Shown piece after piece: positions 47,991-60,208 of a DNA stretch of 64,000 nucleotides. This stretch comes from Cymodocea nodosa (Eukaryota; Streptophyta; Magnoliopsida; Alismatales; Cymodoceaceae): positions 11,862,001-11,926,000 of the forward strand of contig CM072343.1 of NCBI GenBank assembly GCA_036874045.1, given 5' to 3'. Under the pieces are notes generated by a model that worked only from the letters and a program-made list of their open reading frames with translations, was not told the origin of the DNA and ran no database searches. Position numbers and translations under genes: made by a program. How positions within the stretch are numbered: the stretch's first letter is position 1; each line of letters starts with the position of its first letter.

Positions 47991-49674
47991 TGTAGGATCG
48001 TATGGCTACACAAGAGGGGGGTGAATTGTGTATTTTTAATATTTTTTGAAATATAATTGAAACTTTAAAACTCAAAAACAAGTCGAGACATTGTTTTCAT
48101 AAAATCATTTTTATTCAAGGTTTCAATTACAATATATAATTCAATTCTCCTCAGAAATTGTAGATGCAATTATATTTCGATACCATGTATCGTCTAAACA
48201 ATTTCATAACTACAAACAGAGAAAACTAATTTGCAGAATTTAAAACTTTTCTCCCTATTTGAGATCTTTCTTCTTCTTCTTCTTCTTCTTCTTCAGCAAT
48301 TCTTCAGTGACGAATATCTTGTCTTTTCATGCTTCACCGAATTTTCTTTCTTCTAATACTTCAAATCTTTAGTGACGAAAATCTTACTTTTTTATGCTTC
48401 ACTGAACTTTCTTCCTTCTGATAATTCAAATCTTCAATGACGAAAATCTTACCTTTTTATGCTTCACTGAACTTTCTTCCACTTGAGAGATTTCTTCAGT
48501 GACGAAGGTGTTTTTGATCCCTAAAAAAGATTTTTCTTTTGGTGTGCAGGGATGGTTTGATCCTTGAAAAGATTTTTCTTTTTGTGTGCAATGATAAATT
48601 GATCAACGAGAATTCTATGCCTTTTATACTGTATCTTCATTTCATGCATATCCTTCACGTTTAACCACCACCAGTTTTCCACTTCTCCACGTCTTTTCTT
48701 TTTCCTTCATCGAAACACACACGTTCTAACCTACGTTTATATTTCGAATTTTCTTTAATCATCAGTCTTGGATCTCTGAAAAATTTCCTACAAAATAAAC
48801 TTTCTCGTCCAAAAGTTTTTCATCAGTGTAATAAGAAGTTGTTACTTTAATGTTAACTAAACGAGTAACACAAGTATATATATAACTTAACATTTCTAAC
48901 TTAACGAGTTCCTCATGTGCCATTTCACGTGACAAGTACTGTAGCTAACTCAATGAACTAAGTCTGTGGTGTTATGCTAATTCAACGAACCATCTCCGTT
49001 GTGTTATGGTAACTCAACGAACCATCTCCGTTGTTTTATGATAACTCAACGAACCAGTAATAAACAAATGTTTTTATAATAAGAATTTTATCATGTGCAA
49101 AAATAACAACTTAAGTTTATAACGTTAACCTAACGCGTTGCCTTAGTGTTCAATATAGCAACTCAACGCGTTTAGTTATGTTAACTTAACGAGTTAAACA
49201 TGTGCACCTCACGTGATACAATACAACATTCGTAACTTATAACTTCACCACGTGTATAACACTAACTTAACGAGTTCGTCTCTTCTTTTACTCACTAACT
49301 TAACGAGTTATTACGTGACCTATTTTAACCTTTAAACCTCTAACTTAACGAGTTCTCACGTGACCTCTATACAAAAAAAACTCTAACTTAACGAGTTGTC
49401 TAAACATGCACTGTTCATGATACAGAAGATATAACATTAAAACATATCATGCTTTTCAATAAAAACACACGTTAACTTAACGTTTAGCTAAATGAGAAAT
49501 TAATGCAACGAAACGACTAGTTATTAACTTCAGATCCAATACAGACAAGTATTTATATCAGTAAGCTTTTTCTGTATTAATTGATGATTTTAATTTCTTT
49601 TCACAAGCAATAGTAATTAAGCAAATATGATTATTTTCATTCAGCACACATCATCAAAACAAAAATACTCAACA
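47991..49674 (-). mobile_element. Solo LTR of Copia family C1, reverse, nested in B-type LTR
   Basis: This 1684-bp sequence is flanked by the perfect duplication ACTTG (47986-47990 and 49675-49679). It matches the reverse complement of the C1 LTR end at 1-505. It contains a (CTT)n run near 48268-48293 and three to four copies of a roughly 60-bp repeat with CAGTGACGAA (48295-48510). A long series of TAACTTAACGAG motifs with CACGTGACC elements lies at 49130-49400. Confidence 0.95.
48295..48510. repeat. Minisatellite in C1-type LTR (about 60-bp unit)
   Basis: Units share TTCAGTGACGAA...ATGCTTCACTGAA and repeat three to four times. The other copies (1-505 reversed, 53400-53610) have diverged or fewer units. 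Confidence 0.75.
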
Positions 49675-50885
49675 ACTTGGACGTGCTACAGGTGGTGAAA
49701 GCCTTGTGGAGCATCAATTTCAAGGACTATGGGGAGTTATTGCTTGAAGAAACATGGAAGATTAAAAGGTATGATGGAAAGGAGAGATCCTCATACTAGT
49801 TTTCACGTTTTACAATTCTATATGTATGAGTATAGTTTGCGTTTGTGGAAGAATGGAATTCTATGCATAAATCTTTGTTTCAAATGTTCTAAATTAAAGA
49901 TCATATATTGTTTTGATGTTAATTGATATAAGAATTGAGTTCATATCATATGTATAGTTTGAATGAATGTGATGATGTGAATTGTGAAGGCAGTTTTATG
50001 TTTCTTGGATGGCCAGATTGTTAGTAGTTTTTGTTGGAATTGTATCCACTTGTTTGTCATCTCTAAATTCCTTTTTTGTTTTTTTTTTGTAAGTATAATG
50101 AGTGTAGAACAAGTTCACAAAGTTTTAGAATTTTTTAGAATGTTTTTTGAAGATTTTTGATTTTATTTTGTAAAGGTATCAGCGGTTTTGAGTCTCTATC
50201 AAGTGCTAGTTTTGAGCTCGACGCCTGTGTTGTGCTTGCGTCGTGTATTTTGTGGAATTTAGTTCTGTAAATTTTTCTTGTTAGTGTAACAGATCTACTT
50301 TCAAGGTGCGCTTATTTTGTAGCATTTCATAAAGATTTGACGGAGATTTGATTTTTAAACTGAAGGTGCATTTTTGGAAAGTTTTCATAACTATCTATGC
50401 CCCTTTCTTAAATAAGATATTGCCAGCATTTTAATTTGAGTGAATCCACAAAATCACTACCATTTGAAAGATATTCCAAGGATCTTTCCAACCGTTATTT
50501 ATTCTGGATTTTTAAACATTCAAGTTGGAAGTTATTCGAGTTAAAATTTGAGCTTAAATTCTATGATTTCAGGATTAATACTCATTGATTTCTTGAATAT
50601 CTTATCATAACTTAAGAATTAATTGAACTTCGGGGTAATCTTATAAACCTTAATTGTGCTACGAATTTTGTATATTAATATAAAGTAATTAGAGTTTAAT
50701 TATGAGTTAATTTAGTGTGGGTATTCAATCAGATAATCAATTTAATAAAATTTATTTAAGACAAACTCCTTGTGGATTCGACTCGTACTTGCACATGCTT
50801 ATTACAATGGGCACCGTGTGCTTGCGGTTATAAATGTAAAATTTGTACTTTTTCCGTTAATTTAACAACACGTAAAAGCGTTACA

Positions 50886-52405
50886 AGCAACTAGGAATTA
50901 AAATTCAAGAGACTACAGAACGTACTTGTTATCATGATTTTTCTAATATGGTAGATAAGAAGAAATCAGTGGCTAAACCTAAATTCTTTTTGCCCAAGAA
51001 AGGAGTTGATTTCAGGCATGTGGCTGGTAGAACATATCCTCAAATTCCTGATATTAGTATTGGCACTTTAAACCAAATTGCTCCTGGTCCTCCTCATTTG
51101 ATTTCTACACCTCCCAAATTTTTACTTACAACTTCAATATTTCCTCTTCCAACCATAAAATTTATGTATTCTAGGAGAAGAAAGAAATTTCTTTCCTCTC
51201 ATCCGAAGGTTGGAAACAGACAATCTACATTTCTGGAAGTCTCACCTCCTCCTAGCCCTCCTCAGGATCATCCTAGTTTATCAGATGAAGAATCTCATCC
51301 AACTCCTTCTCCTCCACCTATTACCATTAAAGTCATTGGAGATCAGGAGGTGAAATCAAAATTTTCTTCAGATATCCCTACAGATGTATATTATTTCAGA
51401 TCTACTGTAGCTAGGGATTTCTTTTACAATAAATATAAAAACATGAAGATCATCTATAGTAGACCTATAAATTTTTAAGGAATGGATACAATTCACAGTC
51501 TACTTAATCATCAAGGGCTTTTAGGTCTCATTTCTACTCCATCTAGATTATTAGTTTTTGAAGACCTAATTCCCCTTTTCTATTCTAATCTTGAAATTTT
51601 TCCCATTATTTTCTCCTACACTTACAACATCAAAAATAAGGATTGATGGAGAATTTTTGGAGACCCTTTTTCAAATACCATCTACTAGTATCAATGTTGC
51701 TTTTTCTCCATTAGAATTGGGGTGGCAAGAAATTGAAATGAATAAATTGATTAGCAAATTTCCTGATAAACATTTTAAGCTAGTTAAGACAGCTGATCTT
51801 CATGGTTTGGCTTGGATTGGAGAGGAAAGTCTACCATTAATATTGCCACCATTTTGTCTTCCTCTATATTTCAGAAAATCGGTCATGTAGATGAATTGGA
51901 GAGGAAAGTCTACCAAGCAACTTATGTTGTGATGGCTAGTATAAAGGTTAACTAGGCAAAAGTAATTATTGCTTAGATTTCTCATCTGCAAAGTTTTCTG
52001 TTTTATGGAGATTTCATTTATCATCTGATGACCAGATATATTGATTTATCGGGCAAACCTTTGAAATCCATTAAAAGAAGAGTACTACAGCTTAAGGATC
52101 TTTAGAGAATGTCCTCCTCTAATCCGGTTGAGTTGCCCCCTCCTTTTCAACCATCTGCAACTCAAAATTCAGCATCTCATTCTACAGCAGCTTCACCTCC
52201 TACCGCACCTCATTCTACAGAAACTCCACCTCCTGCAACACCTACTCTAGATCCAGCAGCTCCATCTCCAATAGTTGACAATTCTGTTACCCTCTTAAAA
52301 CAAAATGAGCTTCTACTTCAACATAATCAAATGCTTTTGAATCAAGTAGCTCATTTAGAACAACTTCTGAGGGAGAGGGATAAGTTAATTCAAGATTTGT
52401 TATAG
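50886..52405 (+). pseudogene. C4 accessory protein, 3' part
   Basis: The frame runs through a proline-rich section (51240-51320) to the conserved block: IIYSRPINF (51455), NHQGLLGLI, EDLIPLFYSNL, LHGLAWIG, LQSFLFYGDF (about 51990-52015). It then has a second proline/threonine/serine-rich linker (52120-52280) and a leucine-heptad coiled coil (52300-52400). Lesions are TAA at 51477, a frameshift near 51590, a 21-bp duplication at 51817/51895 and stops near 51953, 51974 and 52103. It is homologous to C3 (16500-17100) and A (34250-34860). Confidence 0.7.
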
Positions 52406-52607
52406 AAAAAGTCAACTGATCATTAGTATTTTTTTGTTTCCTTTTGATGTAATTTTCTTTGTTTGTTTTCCTTTATATCCATCTTGTTGCTTCTTCTCAA
52501 CAATGCAATTACATTTTATTTATCTTAGTGTATCTTTCGATAAATTTCTCCACCTTTTAATTCTGACAAAGGGAGAGAATATATCTATTTATAGTTTTGT
52601 CATCATC

Positions 52608-52621
52608 AAAAAGGGGGAGAT
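52608..52621 (+). other. C4 polypurine tract
   Basis: AAAAAGGGGGAGA immediately precedes the TGTTCGTTCA start of the LTR. Confidence 0.88.
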
Positions 52622-55600
52622 TGTTCGTTCAATTATTTTATCAATTAATTTTGATGATGAAAAATGTATGGTTTAATTATTTCTACAATATTTCAACAGT
52701 CTTTTTACTAAAATGAAAATTATTTAACTACTATGTACTTAGAACCTTTTAAATTAGATTTCGATAGGTTGTTATTTCTACAATGATTTGATCGGAGAGT
52801 TAATATATAAGTCACCAAACAAAATAGGACAAATCGGATGGTTAAGCTTCTCTCTTAGCTTTTCGAATAGTTATATTAGTAACTATCCGAAAAGTATTTA
52901 TGTTCGATGAGTTAAGTACTTTTATGTCCGGATATATATTCTTTATGCTAAGTATCTGAAATCCCTTCTGTTTCAGATAGTTAAGGGTTTTTATTCCAGA
53001 TAGTTAGCTATTTCTTTGATTTAATGTATTTTTTGGTTACTTTCTTTTGAAGGACACTTGTCAATTTCTCATCGCTTAACTTAAGTAACTTTTCGGAAGG
53101 TGTAGGATCATATGGCTACATAAGAGGGGGGGTGAATTGTGTATTTTTAATATTTTCTGAAATATAATTGAAACTTTAAAACTCAAAAACAAGTCGAGAC
53201 ATTGTTTTCATAAAATCATTTTTATTCAAGGTTTCAATTACAATATACAATTCAATTCTCCTCAGAAATTGTAGATGCAATTATAACTCGATACCATGTA
53301 TCATCTAAACAATTTCATAACTACAAACAGAGAAAACTAATTTACGGAATTTAAAATATTTCTTCCTGTTTGAGATCTTTCTTCTTCTTCTTTTTCTTCT
53401 TCAGCAATTCTTCAGTGACGAATATCTTGTCTTTTTATACTTCACCGAATTTGCTTTCTTCTGATACTTTAAATCTTTAGTGACATAAATAATACCTTGT
53501 TCTACTTCACTGAATTTTCTTCCACCTGATACTTCAAATCTTCAGTGACATAAATTTAACCTTTTCTGCTTCACTGAATTTTCTTCCACTTGAGAGATTT
53601 TCCCCGAAGAGGTGTTTTTGATCCCTGAAAAAGATTTTTCTTTTGGTATGCAGAGATAGTTTGATCAATGAGAATTCTATGCCTTTTATACTGTATCCTT
53701 ATTTCATGCATATCCTTCACGTTTAATCACTACCAATTTTCCACTTCTCCACGTCTTTTCTTTTTCCTTCATCGAAACACATGTTCTGACCGACGTTTAT
53801 ATTTCAAATTTTCTTTAATCATCAGTCCTGGATCTCTGAAAAAATTCTTGCAAAGTAAACTTTCTCGTCCAAAGAATTTTCCATCAAGTGTAATAATAAG
53901 TCGTTACTTTAATGTTAACTAAACGAGTAACATAAGTATATATAACTTAACGTTTCTAACTTAACAAGTTCCTCGTGTGCCATTTCACATGACAATTACT
54001 GTAGCTAACTCAATGAACTAAGTTTGTGGTGTTATGTTAACTCAACGAACCAGCTTAACCTTTCTTTCGGAAGGTTAAACGATAACTCACCAAAAATAGT
54101 TTAAGTTTCGGATAGTTACGGTTGTAAGTCACCGAAAAACTCTTTATACCATAAAACTAGTGAGACACGTGTCAAGACCTGAAAACATGACTTAAGTTAC
54201 CTTTCGGATAGTTACAACTATAAGTCTCCGAAAAAACTTTAACTCACCGATTTAGTAATAAACAAATGTTTTTATAATAAGAATTTTACCACGTGCAAAA
54301 ATAACAACTTAAGTTTATAACGCTAACCTAACGCGTTACCTTAGTGTTCAATATAGCAACTCAACACGTTTAGTTATGTTAACTTAACGAGTTAAACATG
54401 TGCACCTCACGTGATATAATACAACATTCGTAACTTATAATTTCACCACGTGTATAACACTAACTTAACGAGTTATCTAAACGTGAACTGTTCATGATCC
54501 AGAAGATATAACTTTAAAATATATCATGCTTTTTAATAAAAACACACGTTAACTTAACGTTTAGTTAAATGAGAAATTAATGCAATGAAATGACTAGTTA
54601 TTAACTTCAGATCCAATATAGACAAGTATTTATGCTAGTAAGCTTTTTCTATATTAATTGATGATTTTAATTTCTTTTCACAAGCAATAGTAATTGAGCA
54701 AATATGATTATTTTTCATTCAGCACACAATATCAAAACAAAATACTCAACAGAAGGTTACGCTGTAATTATCCAAAAACTCTTAAGAATCAGAGAGTTAC
54801 CTTCAGTAAGTATCTGAAATTGGTTTTAAGATTTGGATAGTTAATTTTTTATTATTTCTGACTTAAGTGACTTTTGAGAAGGTTACTTGTGTAACTATCT
54901 GAAATGACTTAAGGTTTGAAGAGTTATCTTTTATAAGTATCCGAAACATGTTTTCTCTATCAAATAGTTTATTTTTTTATGATGCTGTTTCAGAAGGACA
55001 CGTGTTTCAATTTTAATACATGACTTAAGTGGCCTTTCGGAATGTTAGTTCTATCTATCTGAATTGATTTTGAGTTTCGACAAGAAATCTTTCTTAGTCT
55101 CCTATTTTCTACAAGCCTTTGAAGATTTTATTTTTACAAAATCTACAACTGTTATTTATTGACTAACTATTTTGGCAAGATATCTTTTGATTGCAGACCT
55201 CAAATTTATTTTGATTGAAGGTTGCTGGAAATGAATTACTGCATAAGACATCTGACCATTTCAGAATTGTTTCCACCTATGCAAATTTCGAAGGAAGAAC
55301 AAAAAGGATTTGTAGGAAACCAAAACTGATACACACATAGAATTTTTCAACACTCGAAAGGAGAAATTGGTTGCTCAGCAATTCTGCAAACATTCTGAAG
55401 ATTCATTTGCAACAAAGTCCAGAAGATCAAAAGCTGCAAATCAATCAAGAATTCTCCTCAGAGCTTCATATGTCAACTCTTCATAGGAGTTGATCTAGTG
55501 TTGTGTGTCATTTTCATTTTTGAGTTAGTGACTCTTAAGTTTAAATTGTTTTCTCACTTACTTGAAAACCCTAACTTACAAGGGTGTTGTGAGTATACCT

Positions 55601-56008
55601 TCACAAGGTCGGGGCCTTAGTGAAGAGAGTGAAGTGTGATACTTCACTTGCTCAAGATTAGGGTCTTGAGTACACAAAGTTGGTGCTTTGTGTGAGGTTT
55701 TTGTTTAGCCTTTAAAAACATCTGTAAGGTTGTTACTTAGCCTGCAAAGCAACTTGTTTAAGGTTTGTGGTTTTCCTTAAAAGCACTTAGTGTAATTCTC
55801 GAGGTTGTGACCTTGAGGAGTGGACTACCTAGTTTGGGTAACCACTATAAATCCTCTGTGTCATTTACTTTCTGCACTGCATTCTGTAATTACAAAATCA
55901 ATTAATTAGGGTTCATTAGTGTCAACAGCTTCCAAATGATTTAAAAGTAACATAAACTTTATTAGAACACTATTCACCCCCCCTCTAGTGTGCCATTCGA
56001 TCCTTTCA
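52622..56008 (+). repeat. C4 3' LTR, split by a solo LTR
   Basis: It starts TGTTCGTTC and ends CGATCCTTTCA. Without the insert at 53101-54751 it is about 1730 bp. The first part and the section after the insert carry TCGAATAGTTA facing TAACTATCCGA (near 52864-52892) and related motifs. No 5' partner is in the window. Confidence 0.85.
53101..54751 (-). mobile_element. Solo LTR of Copia family C1, reverse, in C4 LTR
   Basis: This 1651-bp sequence is flanked by the perfect duplication GAAGG (53096-53100 and 54752-54756). It closely matches 47991-49674 but has a section with TTCGGATAGTTA/TAAGTCTCCGA-type motifs (54060-54250) where the other copy has TAACTTAACGAG repeats. It also contains ACACGTGTC (54165). 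Confidence 0.95.
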
Positions 56009-56158
56009 GTATATTGTATTTGTGTGCAAGTACAGGTCGATCCCACAAAGATTGAGTAAGAATTGTGTACTATTTCTACTTTTTATATTGAAGTTTATAT
56101 GTGTTTAGTTAAGCACTCTGTTGAGTTACAGTTAACACAACGGACCTAGCTCATGGAG
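56009..56158 (-). repeat. Diverged A-type LTR end fragment, reverse
   Basis: GTGCAAGTACAGGTCGATCCCA (56030-56050 region) and CTGTTGAGTTACAGTTAAC match the reversed end of A-type LTRs (compare 6040-6165). The remainder differs, so it is a different subfamily or old copy. Confidence 0.6.
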
Positions 56159-56858
56159 TGTTTAGACTAAAAAGTGCATAATATTAACGATTAAATGATG
56201 GTTAATTGCATAATATTTAGCTTATCATATGAGAATTAAGCCATTATATTATAATCACACTATTATATACTTTAATGAAAGAATTTACATAAGTTTAGAG
56301 AATTAACGTTAATGAAATATATTTTTGAACTATCGGTGAGTTACAGGCTGTGAAATTCTTAAGTATCCGAATTTTCTATTATTTCGGAGAGTTATATTTA
56401 AAGTACTAGACAGTTATGTTTTAAACGCTAAAAGAATATTCAGGTATGCAGTAACAACTCGTTGAGTTAAAGGCTTAAAGATGTAAAAGGTACAAGTAAC
56501 AACTCGTTGAGTTAAAGGCTTCAAGATGTAAAAGGTACAAGTAACGACTCGTTGAGTTAGTGAGTAAAAACTGTAAGTTGTATATCTGAACTCATTAAGT
56601 TAGAATTATGCACGTGTTGAATTTAAATACTTTAGTAGATCACGTGAGCTGCACGTGTATAACTCGTTAAGTTAGCATAACTATATGCGTTGAGTTACTT
56701 GAATATACACTAAGGTAATGTGTTGTGTTAGTAGCTTATAAGTTATTTCTTTATTGCACGTGTTTTATAGTTAAATCAATGAAGTAAGTTCATTGAGTTA
56801 TTTGTAACTCCACGGACCATATATTTTCTAATATGCCACTGTAGCAGTTGCAGAAACT
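56159..56858 (+). repeat. A-type LTR 5' fragment, forward, cut by element B
   Basis: It starts TGTTTAGACTAAAAAGTGC like the A LTR and follows it to TATGCCACTGTAGCAGTTGC (equivalent to about 25965), where B is inserted. It contains a private 45-bp tandem repeat. Confidence 0.85.
56451..56570 (+). repeat. 45-bp tandem repeat containing TCGTTGAGTTA
   Basis: Two nearly identical 45-bp units (56451-56495, 56496-56540) and a partial third each carry one copy of the YCGNNNAGTTA motif. Equivalent A LTR positions elsewhere lack this expansion. Confidence 0.85.
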
Positions 56859-59032
56859 TGTAACTTTTTTATGTGTTGTTAAATTAAATGGAAAAAGCAC
56901 AAATTTTACATTTATAACTGTAAGCACACGGTGCCCATTGTAATAAGCATGTGCAAGTATGGGTTGAATCCACAAGGAGTTTGTCTTAAATAATTTTATT
57001 AAAATGATTGTTTGATAAAACATCCACACCATTAAATCCACAATTAAAACTCTAATTACATACAATTAAGTTACAATTTACAAAAATACAATAAATATTT
57101 CAAAAGTAGCATAAAACTTGTTAATTCCTAGAGCTAATAGCTAGAAAACTCAAGAAAATCTTAAGTTCACGTTTCTGGAATCACAGAAATTAATCCGAAT
57201 TCTAACTCTTCTTCCTTCCAACATGGACATTCAAAAATCTAGAGAAAATATTTGTTGGAAAGTTCATTGAGTTATCTTTAAAATGACAGTGATTTCCAGG
57301 ACTAATTCACTCTAGGTTGCTGCCAAAGTCGGATATACAAACAGTGCGCAAAACGATTCTGAAAACTTTCCAAAAACGCATTGTTGGTTTAAAAATCATA
57401 ACTCAACCAAATCTTCATGAAACACCACGAAATCACCGCACCTTGAAATATAACTCGTTTCTCTAAGCAGGAAAATTTAAAGGAAAACATTTTGTAATGC
57501 AGAAAAGCAAGGCAATACGAAGGCATCGAGCACAATTTCTGTCACTCGACCAGTAAAACAGAGCAGATGCTACCTTCGAAAGAATAATTGAAAAACCAAA
57601 GAAATGCATTCTAAAAAATTCCAACAACACTACATACGTATTGTACACTTAAATTACTTACAAAACAAGCTATAACATGACATATAACGCTGAGAAATCA
57701 AATCGTACAACATATAACAAAACGGAACATGTATTGGAATTTATAGTAAATAGGATATACACACATTCACAAAGGTTAAGAGTTAGTTTTATGCACAACA
57801 TTCACATGAAGTAAGCATTTTCTACGAAATATATTATAAAATAACTAATATTCTTAAAAAAAATCATCATTTAAATAACATACTACATGTGCACATAACA
57901 AATGAATTGAAAACCTAAATACTCATACACATATGATATGAAAATTTGGTATTCAAGTATGAGGATCTCTCCCTTCTCTTTTACCTTTAATTCATCCACT
58001 TCTCTTCAAGCATTTGATCTCTATTTGATGATGAACCACTTTGTCCGCTCCTCTACAAGCCTGTCACCACTTGCAAATCACGTCCAAAGGAGAACCGCCT
58101 ATGTTTGCTTTGGAGAAAATGGGTTGCTCGTCCTCAATCCACTTCCAAGATACATGAATTTGTTGGCTTTCTTCTTCAACTTTGATGCTTCCTAATTACC
58201 TCACCTTGAAGATCACGTCCCAAGCTCTTCCAATGCTGCACACATGCCTCCAATACCAACAAATTCACCTGTGGAGATCCTTACGTATGTTGGCTTGGAG
58301 TGGAGAAGAGGAGGTCATCTAAGATGAGGGGGAAGGCGCCTAAGCTCACCAATCTTGGAGGAAAACTCTTTCAAAATCTTGGATGGAGGAGGATGGATGA
58401 AAATTGGAGTTGGAGTTCTTACCCTTGCGTGGAGGAGAAAGAGAAGATGATCTTTCCTTTGGCCAACCATCCTCTTTTGCTTTCCATTGTCATCCATCTA
58501 TGGAAATATTTCAAACTCCTTCCAATTGAGACCTTTTAATTTAGGCAAGTTTTAATCATTGATTGATTGATTGATTTGGAGTTTGAATTGGATGATCATG
58601 AGTTGTTGATTTCCCATAATTTAATCCAAGGGTCCATGTCCTCACCTATTATCAACAACTCAAAAATAACATTAAATGCATATGCACATTACACATAAAT
58701 TGCTACTCAATTATAAAGCAAAAAATGAAATGTGCATAATATATTGCTTGCTCAATTGAGGATTATTTGATTTCATATCTTAATGATAATTATTTTAAGA
58801 TATGCATGAAATCAATATATAAATTACTTATATTTACACATGTGCTAATTGACTAGGTGTTAATTTAATAAAGGATAAATTTGTGCATTATTGACTATTT
58901 AACTAATAAAACATGCATAGTTCTAAAATATGATTTTCATTTAATCTTTCATAAGAACATATATAATGATGACTTATAATCCTTAATGTGCATGAATTAA
59001 CATATATAAAATGCACAAATTGATACTTTACA
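56859..59032 (-). repeat. Element B 3' LTR
   Basis: This 2174-bp LTR (on the minus strand, TGTAAAGTATC to AAGTTACA) matches the solo LTR at 47038-50885. It has the conserved GTGCAAGTA/GCACACGGTGCCC block at about 56925-56965. It almost lacks the TAACTNNNCGR motif that fills the other families' LTRs. Confidence 0.93.
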
Positions 59033-59069
59033 CACCCCCATACCTAGTATTTGCTAGTCCCTTAGCAAA
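59033..59069 (-). other. Terminal hairpin plus polypurine tract of element B
   Basis: On the minus strand a TTTGCTA/TAGCAAA stem is followed by ACTAGGTATGGGGGTG and the LTR, as in element A. Confidence 0.85.
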
Positions 59070-60208
59070 GGACTAAAACTAAACAATGATAACACAAAGC
59101 CCATATGAAAAAGCACTTATTAAAAATAGAAAACAAAAATAACTAATAAACAAATAACAAAAATAGAACTAACCTAAGCCACTTTCGTAGGGATCACGAC
59201 TACACTTAGCATGTGCAGCAAGTCTTTAAACCCCTAGGTCACCCTAGTGGTGTTGTGTCTCTAGAGGGTTTTCAGCGGATATACCCACAAAATTCAAAAC
59301 AAAGCATAAAACAACACAATTGAAAGACAAAAATGACAAAAATATGCTCTTGGTTTCCTAAACATGGATAAAATTGCTCTTAAGTAGTCTTGACCTATTA
59401 ACTTTACCTTTATTCAATCACCTCTCACCTTTCTAGTTTGGATTCAAATGATCATTCAATTTCCATCCTAAGAAAGTAAAGTACTATATAAATAAGTGTA
59501 TGTGAAAATAGCCAAGACTAAGAAATAACCTACTCAACTCCCTCCAAGTTACCTAGGTAATCCCAAATGTCTATCCTTGAGTCCATTGTCCCTTTATTTT
59601 GACTCTCTCTTTTTTTTTTCTTTTTTCTCTTTTTTTTTCTCTCTTTTTTTAGATTATATCCTACTCCAACACCTTTTTACGTGACCACAATCCCTTGCTT
59701 AGGGAAAAGTTAATCGGTTACTTAGTAGCCTTTGTAAGAACAAGTAATCAATCTCTTTTCTTCTTCTTCTTTTCTTTCTTTTTATTTTTTATTTTTTCAT
59801 TTTTCTTGTTCTTTTTTTTCTCTCACCCTAGCCCTCTACCCTTAAGAGTGCCTTCCACATCATTGTATGGGAACAGGCAAGTTTACCTTAGCCCTTTTAT
59901 TTTACCATTCTCATAGGACAACCCAACGATATATTCCTAAGTTTTTACCTAAGTTTCCCTTCAAGAGGAGTGGTTCCTTCCTAGTCAAGGCCTCATGTAA
60001 GTGCAATACTACATATAAGCTCAAAAATATGAATGGTTTTGAATTTTATTCTTCTCCTCTCCTTAAGGTTCAAGGTTTCTTTCTTAAAGGATTCACTTTT
60101 AGTTCTCACTTATACCTAAAAGAACTCTATCCATTAGGGCCTATGAGCATTTATAAAACAAAATAAACAAGAAAAAGCACAAAATCGAAAAAAACTATCG
60201 TCAAATGC

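Larger units (their letters stand above)
47038..50885 (+). mobile_element. Solo LTR of Gypsy family B, carrying a nested solo LTR
   Basis: It starts TGTAAAGTACC and ends GTTACA, with the perfect duplication AGCAA on both sides (47033-47037 and 50886-50890). Removing the nested 47991-49674 insert leaves about 2160 bp, matching the B 3' LTR (56859-59032) in reverse. The R/U5-like block near 50770-50830 has GTACTTGCACATGC and GGGCACCGTGTGC. It disrupts the C4 accessory ORF. Confidence 0.93.

Noticed and set aside
49130-49400. TAACTTAACGAG series as a CRISPR array or centromeric satellite
   Set aside because: Spacing is irregular, units are about 14 bp, there is no regular spacer length, and the stretch lies within a solo LTR of a eukaryotic retrotransposon.
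41306-56008. C1 and C4 as two halves of one element
   Set aside because: The C1 5' LTR end (CATACGATCCTACA) and the C4 3' LTR end (CATTCGATCCTTTCA) differ along their lengths, so they are different families.
57938-58539. Short ORFs inside the B LTR
   Set aside because: They are not maintained in the related solo LTR and lie in LTR sequence; no domain is recognised.
59600-59830. Pyrimidine-rich stretch as coding (Phe/Leu-rich ORF)
   Set aside because: The open frame arises from long T/C runs in the B 3' noncoding region and has no domain.
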